A stretch of 64,000 bases of DNA from Hirundichthys speculiger. Taxonomy: Eukaryota; Chordata; Actinopteri; Beloniformes; Exocoetidae. The translations under genes were made by a program, and so were the position numbers. The notes under the pieces are model-generated. The model was not told the origin of the DNA, ran no database searches, and worked only from the letters and a program-made list of their open reading frames with translations. This document shows positions 58,455 to 64,000 of this stretch, one piece after another (positions within the stretch are counted from its first letter, which is position 1; every line of letters starts with the position of its first letter). Where the stretch lies: assembly GCA_018398805.1 (NCBI GenBank), contig JAGFBZ010000364.1:446001-510000 (forward strand). Reading direction: 5' to 3'.

Positions 58455-59156
58455 CAGTGTTTCCGCTAGAAAAAATTGCCACCAGACAATGTGACCGGCA
58501 GTTTTTCAATTTACCGGACAAATGTTTGAAATTCCGGTCACATAGGCTATATGAATTTATTGAGGTTAAAAATAAATCATATGCAGTAGTATGATATCAA
58601 TGCAAGTCATTTAATAGTATTTTTTATTTAAAAAAAAACAGGCTATTTCAAATAAAATAAGTCCCGTCAATTGACTCACGAGCATAACTTCAAAAAATAA
58701 ATAAATATTTTCGGCGGGAGCCACAGCATCATCTGTGGTCGTCTCCATCTCTTCAGATAGCCTTTTAGAGTTAGACTCATCATCACCCTCACTATTAGAG
58801 CTTTTTCGTTTTAGAAAATAGCTTTCGCCATGTCAAAGACCTCTCTGTTGTGGTGCGCGGTTTGTTAGATTTAATGAAACAAATGCGACAAGTTTCGTTC
58901 CGCGCAGAAAAAAAGTTTCGTTCCACATATAGGCTACATTCATTCATTCACACATACACACACACTACTCATTCGTAAAAAAAAAGTATATGTTTTTTCA
59001 TAAAATGATGTGGAAATTACCCATTTTATTACAACTGAAATTTTGCTTGGGAGGAGTATTTTCACCGGACATTTTGACCGGAGAGATTATAAAATACCGG
59101 ACTTCGGCATATTTTACCGGACAAAGTCCGGGAATTACCGGACAACGGAAACCCTG
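58455..59156 (-). mobile_element. hAT element, CAGTGTTTCCG ends, with possible coding relic
   Basis: The 702-bp element has ends CAGTGTTTCCGCTAGA and (reversed) CAGGGTTTCCGTTGTC and a perfect 8-bp duplication TTTATAAG at 58447-58454 and 59157-59164. Repeated ACCGGACA words crowd both ends. On the minus strand near 58825-58690 a frame YFLKRKSSNSEGDDESNSKR then LSEEMETTTDD looks like the start of a transposase (Lys-rich then acidic), but no domain is proven. Confidence 0.9.
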
Positions 59157-60091
59157 TTTATAAGACTTCTTGAAAATCAGTGAAAGTGCTAAAGACCTGA
59201 GCATCTACAGAGTGTATGTTTGTGTAGTAGAGGGAGACTGATTGATCAGACCCATTATTGACCATTTTTGAACATTGATCATTGGCTGACACCTCAGAAT
59301 ATCTGACTAAACAACATCCAGGCACATCTGGGGGCAGTCCTGAATCATTAAGCAACTGCTCCTTACACAAACGAACGGATCACAGTCTGCTGTGGATTTA
59401 GCCGTTTCGCATACGGGCTTGGGCTGAAGACTACTAGTTGATATATGTTGTGTTTAGACACAGACTGAAGTCTCTCGACCATGACGATGTTTAGTACAGA
59501 AGTTGACCCTTATGGTGGATTCACGCAGCAGATTAACTCGACTGACTTTATTTGGTTTTTTCCAACGATAAAGAAGGCTTTGTTGTCAAGTACACCATTG
59601 TTTCCTGCTCTGCTCGACTAGCGCACTTATCTACCAAGATGGCAGTGGTCTAAAAATAAATGGTCTATCAGAAATACTTATCGTAAAGAGAGAGAAAAGA
59701 AAACTGCCCCATTTTAACGTCTGAAAAGAAATTGGCTTCATAAATCAGAGCTTGGCTGCCCTGACTGTTTAAAAATGGTGTCAGCCGTAGGACCTTAAGT
59801 TACACTAAACACTTAGTGTTTTCATGTAAAACAACTGTTTGGGAGTTGGTTTAGGTGTGCAGCTCACAGAAGACGTCTGCAGGCAAAAAGTTACCCGCGA
59901 CGAGGAGACGCAGAGAATCTATAACTTGTTGCGTTGCTCACAAACGCATAATCTCTTTCTGCTGAGCTCCATGTTTCTGTGCCAGATCTCCCATCACAAT
60001 AACATTAACCATCTTTGGTGTTTCACACTGCTTGAATGCAAAGTAACAGTGCAACTTTAAAGCTAAGCTTGGGGGAAAAAAAATCCCCCAC

Positions 60092-60471
60092 TAGGGGTGT
60101 GAAAAAAAAAATTGATTTGGCAATATATCGCTATTTTCAGCCGCCCAATATAATATTGATTTTTCAGCTCCTAATATTGATTTTTTTTTTTTTTTACAAT
60201 ACTGTCAGTATGTTGTAATGGTTACTTAAATGTGCAAAAATACTAATAAACAATAAATAGATTGTTTTGAAGCAAATAGTTTTGACTCAATTTGTCCTCT
60301 GAATGATCAATATCATCTGATGAACACATACAGCAACTTGATTTTTCATCTCTACTTTTAATTTTGATATTAACTGGGTAGACTATCGCAATATATCGTG
60401 ACAATATCGTATCATGACCCAAGTATCATGATACATATCGTATTGCAAGGTCCTTGCCGATACTCACCCCA
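60092..60471 (-). mobile_element. hAT-like MITE, TAGGGGTGAGTAT family, copy 2
   Basis: Inverted relative to 51644-52016 and collinear with it throughout. Flanks TCCCCCAC (60084-60091) and TCACCCAC (60472-60479) form an 8-bp duplication with one mismatch. The right end has lost one T of the consensus. Confidence 0.85.
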
Positions 60472-61826
60472 TCACCCACCAACAACCACATTCTCTGGAG
60501 GCTGCAGACCTTTGACCAAATCTGCATCGTGGCACATCGAATAATCAAGAAATTTCCACTCTTCTGGTGTCAGTGATGATTTGCAAACATCAAACTTAAC
60601 ATATTGTGTGTAAAAAAACATACACCAGCATTATTTGGCCTCGACTGCTCCAGCTTCTTACATTTAGCCGCTTGAATAGAAATGTAACGTATGTGATCAT
60701 ACTGGGAATCTTATACTGGGTGCAGGATTAAAAAGGTCAAATCAAACTATGTGTTTTGTTAGATACATTTGTAAGCCTTAATTGCCCCCAGATCCAAATG
60801 TAAATGTCACGGCTTCCTGTCAACACAGCTTGTTCCTCCTGCCTGCCGTTATGTAATTCTAGCTAAGAGGGTCGTCAGTGGCTGTTGAACAGGTGCCGTT
60901 TTTCTGCAGATCAGGCCTTCATGTGAAGAATGATGCCATTCAGAGAGCCTGTCATTAACCGACATGCACAGAGAGGCCCCTGCAGACAAACACATTGTTG
61001 GATATGCAAAATTACAAAAGAGCACAGCAGATGCACGTGAAAGACACTCAGACGCTCGTGGTCAGAGTAAACAGTTGGTCTGTTGTGCTCATTGTGTCTC
61101 GGGCCGCCTCAGGTGTCAGGCTCTCAGGGGTCAGCTTTCAGTCCTCAGTAGCTCTCCTCAGGCCTGAGCTGCTGCAGTTGAACCCACTCAGACACAATAT
61201 ATGTGCTTCCCGGTGTCTTCGGGGTTTGGGTTTGCACATTTAGTGTGAATTTCTCGTCAGCGTCCTCTCTACATGGGACACTTCTTTGCGTTCGTGAACG
61301 CCCTCTCTGGAGCTTGAATGAAAAGTATCTTCATTTGCACTTCATTTGCAAGTATTTAACTGTGATTTTATGTGATAAGAAGAGTATCGTTCGATTAGTG
61401 TGTTTGCCGATGATGTTATCATCCGACGGATTCAGTGACTCAGCAGAAACATCTGCCACTGTTTATGTCCGTCAGCTGCTACAAGCAGGACCTCCACACC
61501 TAAAGTGCTTTTTAAATCACCGTGAAGACAGCAGATTCATAAAGGTTCTTGAGATAATTTTTACACATCTCCCAGTGGCGGTATGTGTTTTTTTTAAACA
61601 TATTCAGTTTTAGCTATAAGAGATGTTTGTTCCACTACTGCAATGACCTTCCTTTACTTCAAGGTCTTATTTTCCTGCAAGAGATAGTTTTAAAAAAAAA
61701 AAATATGTATATATGAATGTATGTATATACCTTCCTGGCCATCAGCCCTTCACATATCTTCCTCACATTTTTAGTTTTTAGCTAAAAAAAAAGAAAAAAA
61801 AAAGGAACATTTTCACTCACTTGATG

Positions 61827-62242
61827 TAGAGATGTCCCGATCCAGCATTTTGAACTTCCGATCCAATACCGATATTTACTTGTACTTCCGATCCGATACC
61901 GATATCTGCCGATACCGATACCGGCCTATCTGAGCATGTATTAAAGTTTTAAGTCATTTAACCAACTTACTTTGTTGTCAGACTCATGCTGAATAGGGTT
62001 TTACTCCTGATAATAACTAGCCAGCTGAATTAGGTGCATTAGGGAAACACAGAGCAAGACCTGGAATGGGTTATCTGAATAATGCGCTGCGCGGTGCGCT
62101 GGAAAACCCGGAACGGACTTTAGAAAAACTGGATCGGGAGTCTGGATGGGCATTTTTAGGGCTTGCCGATCCGATACCGATCCGCATTTTTTGCTCATAT
62201 CGGCGGCCGATCCGACACGAATATCGGATCGGGACACCTCTA
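61827..62242. mobile_element. hAT-like MITE, TAGAGRTGTCCCGATC ends
   Basis: The 416-bp element has inverted ends TAGAGATGTCCCGATCC and TAGAGGTGTCCCGATCC and a perfect 8-bp duplication ACTTGATG at 61819-61826 and 62243-62250. Subterminal CCGATACCGATA repeats are on both sides. Non-coding; a family of its own in this window. Confidence 0.93.
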
Positions 62243-64000
62243 ACTTGATGCAAATGAGAACATCCAACATGTGGCATATTCTTTTAACCATGATCAGATC
62301 TCTTACTTTTTTGCAATCAAACCAACAAATATATTAATTTCCTAAGCAAATATAACCAAACAGGTCACATCTCAAGTTGCAGGCAGTCTGTCACATGTGT
62401 TGACTCATCAGAAAAATGGCTTTTGACATGAGGAAGAACCGTAACTGTGATGCGTGGATACATCGAAGTGTCCTTAAAGGAATATTCCAGAGCTGAGCCA
62501 ACCTTCTGCCTTGGACTAGATTTACACTCATTACCTTCTAGTAACTCAAACGATGTGAATCAAAGCAGTTTTGAGTCAGAGCGGAAAATCTGTCTGCAAC
62601 ATACAGGCTGTTAACATCAGCCCAGAGGGCAAGTCGTGACGTCAGAGGAAGTTGCTATTTTAAGTCTCCGCCAGGACTAAAAAAAAATGCCATCGACTTA
62701 TGTCATTATGTAGATAATCTTCCAACGGATGACCCAAGGTGATTTTTACCTTTGTGTACGAAAAAGTGTATTAAAAAGAGGTGTTTGCACAGGAATGTTC
62801 TTCCGTTTGCTGCTGCAGCGTCATGAGTCTGTTCAAGTCTCATCAGCAGCCGTCAAAGAGTTCAGGAGAGAGAATCCACCGTTGCTCCTGCACTTTGCTG
62901 GACAGCTCTGCAGCCATTGTTGCATCGAATGAGGAAGATGTCTGTGTTGCGTATGTGCAAACCCTGAACGATTCTGGATCGAGCTGCAGAGAGCCGAGAG
63001 CTCACACAGCTGGGAGCCGTTGGAACGTGTGGGTGGGAGGTGTTAAACATGAATTATGAATTTAAATGACAAGTGAATGACAGGATTTCAGAGTTATCTC
63101 GACTGTTGAGTCTTGTCGTGTTTGAAACGAGACACGAGGCTCATTAAAACAGAAGATTTCGAGCAATGTTTGTTCTGAAGTTGAATCAAGCGTTCTCTCC
63201 AGTTATCACAGGACTGGTCGTTGGTAAAAAATAAACCAGACCAGCAGAAGGCAGATAAGCAGTGATGCGACTAGTTCTCCTAGATTTTCTCTGCAAAGAG
63301 GCACTATAGCGGATTTTAACTGTCGGGTGTGTTTTAGATAAGATTTCTACTTGTATTTAATTTGAGGAGTGTCATTAGATATAGGGAGAACAAAAAAAGT
63401 ATATGGAATTGTAGTTATATCCGTCCATTAAAAAAATGTATGCATATTTTTTCACATGCAAGGAATCTTTAAAAAAACGCATCTCTGCGCAGACGGTGAG
63501 ATGTCTTGAGAGCAGATCATCACAGGGGGAGGAAAAACCAGTTTATTTAGAAACAAAAGGGAGAAACTGCGGTCCGGCTAAAGAGTGACTCAGCTCTTTA
63601 ATCCACCGCTGTGATCCAAACAGAATAAATCTTACTCTCCAAGCCTGTTCGGATCATCACAGCCCTGTGGTGAATGGTATGCTGAGTAATGTGGCAGAAC
63701 TCCAGAGGAAAAAGAAAGTGAACGTACTGCACTGCCCAGACTGAGGAATCCAGTTACACTTTGCATACTGGAGCCAGATAATGCCAGACCAGGGGAGGAA
63801 GGATGGCTGGATGGTTGTCCTCTTCAAATGTGCTGTCTGGTTCATGCTGGTGATAATGTTTAGATGCTGGTATTACTCACCCTGTTAGCCAACAGAGGTT
63901 AAGAAAGCCCTGATGGGGTCTTTGTCTCTACTTGAGTCCGGTCCAAGGTATTTCAGTGTAAGTGGCTAAAGGGCTGAACAAAGGAAGCATTCATTCATTC

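Larger units (their letters stand above)
50152..64000 (+). other. intron 1 of the MARK kinase gene (open at window end)
   Basis: Nearly 14 kb without a second kinase exon: the conserved CRNSI...EEQPHIGNYRL segment expected next is not seen. It contains at least seven hAT-like elements, a (CTC)n run and AATG/CTGT microsatellites. Any other small host exon was not recognised. Confidence 0.6.

Overview
The window looks like nuclear DNA of a bony fish, probably a teleost. It has split genes with GT-AG introns, fragments of fish-type LINEs, SINEs and Tc1 elements, many short hAT-like elements, long microsatellites and a CpG-rich promoter. All recognised genes lie on the + strand. Gene models below were built by hand from reading frame, splice signals and exon phase; no transcript or database evidence was available.

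Layout. (1) 244-676 holds the last two coding exons of a beta-spectrin gene, best matching beta-IV spectrin (sptbn4), followed by about 3 kb of 3' UTR and flank. (2) 3.8-13.2 kb is repeat territory: a 0.77 kb telomere-like TTAGGG/TTAGGGG tract, a hAT-like element, homopolymers, and a 3.6 kb inverted-repeat element swollen by about 160 copies of a 20-bp minisatellite. (3) 13.4-39.5 kb is a tandem cluster of three C2H2 zinc-finger genes: A (4 exons, 806 aa, 17 fingers), B (3 exons, 635 aa, 15 fingers) and C (8 exons, 649 aa, 14 fingers). All exon phases close without a frameshift. Each has an acidic or coiled-coil N-terminus without a KRAB or SCAN box that I can recognise, a long finger array, and a last finger in which Cys replaces the final His. 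They are probably nuclear DNA-binding regulators. (4) 39.5-49 kb is intergenic, with a 1.1 kb GGAT/GGCT array, an 18-bp minisatellite and a CA repeat. (5) 49.0-50.15 kb is a GC-rich promoter/5' UTR ending in the first coding exon of a MARK kinase gene (best match mark4). The rest of the window is its first intron.

The most striking content is mobile. I found twelve TIR elements with 8-bp target duplications read directly from the flanks (nine perfect, three with one mismatch), including five copies of one roughly 630-bp family, at least one in an intron of every zinc-finger gene. Several deleted elements still carry relics of transposase N-terminal DNA-binding fingers: a BED finger, a Charlie/GTF2IRD2-like finger and a THAP domain. 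One hAT element sits inside the BED-finger frame of another, and a hAT sits inside a dead Tc1 transposase.

From memory, human SPTBN4 and MARK4 both lie on chromosome 19q13, so the flanking genes may mark a conserved neighbourhood into which the fish zinc-finger cluster was placed. This is inference.
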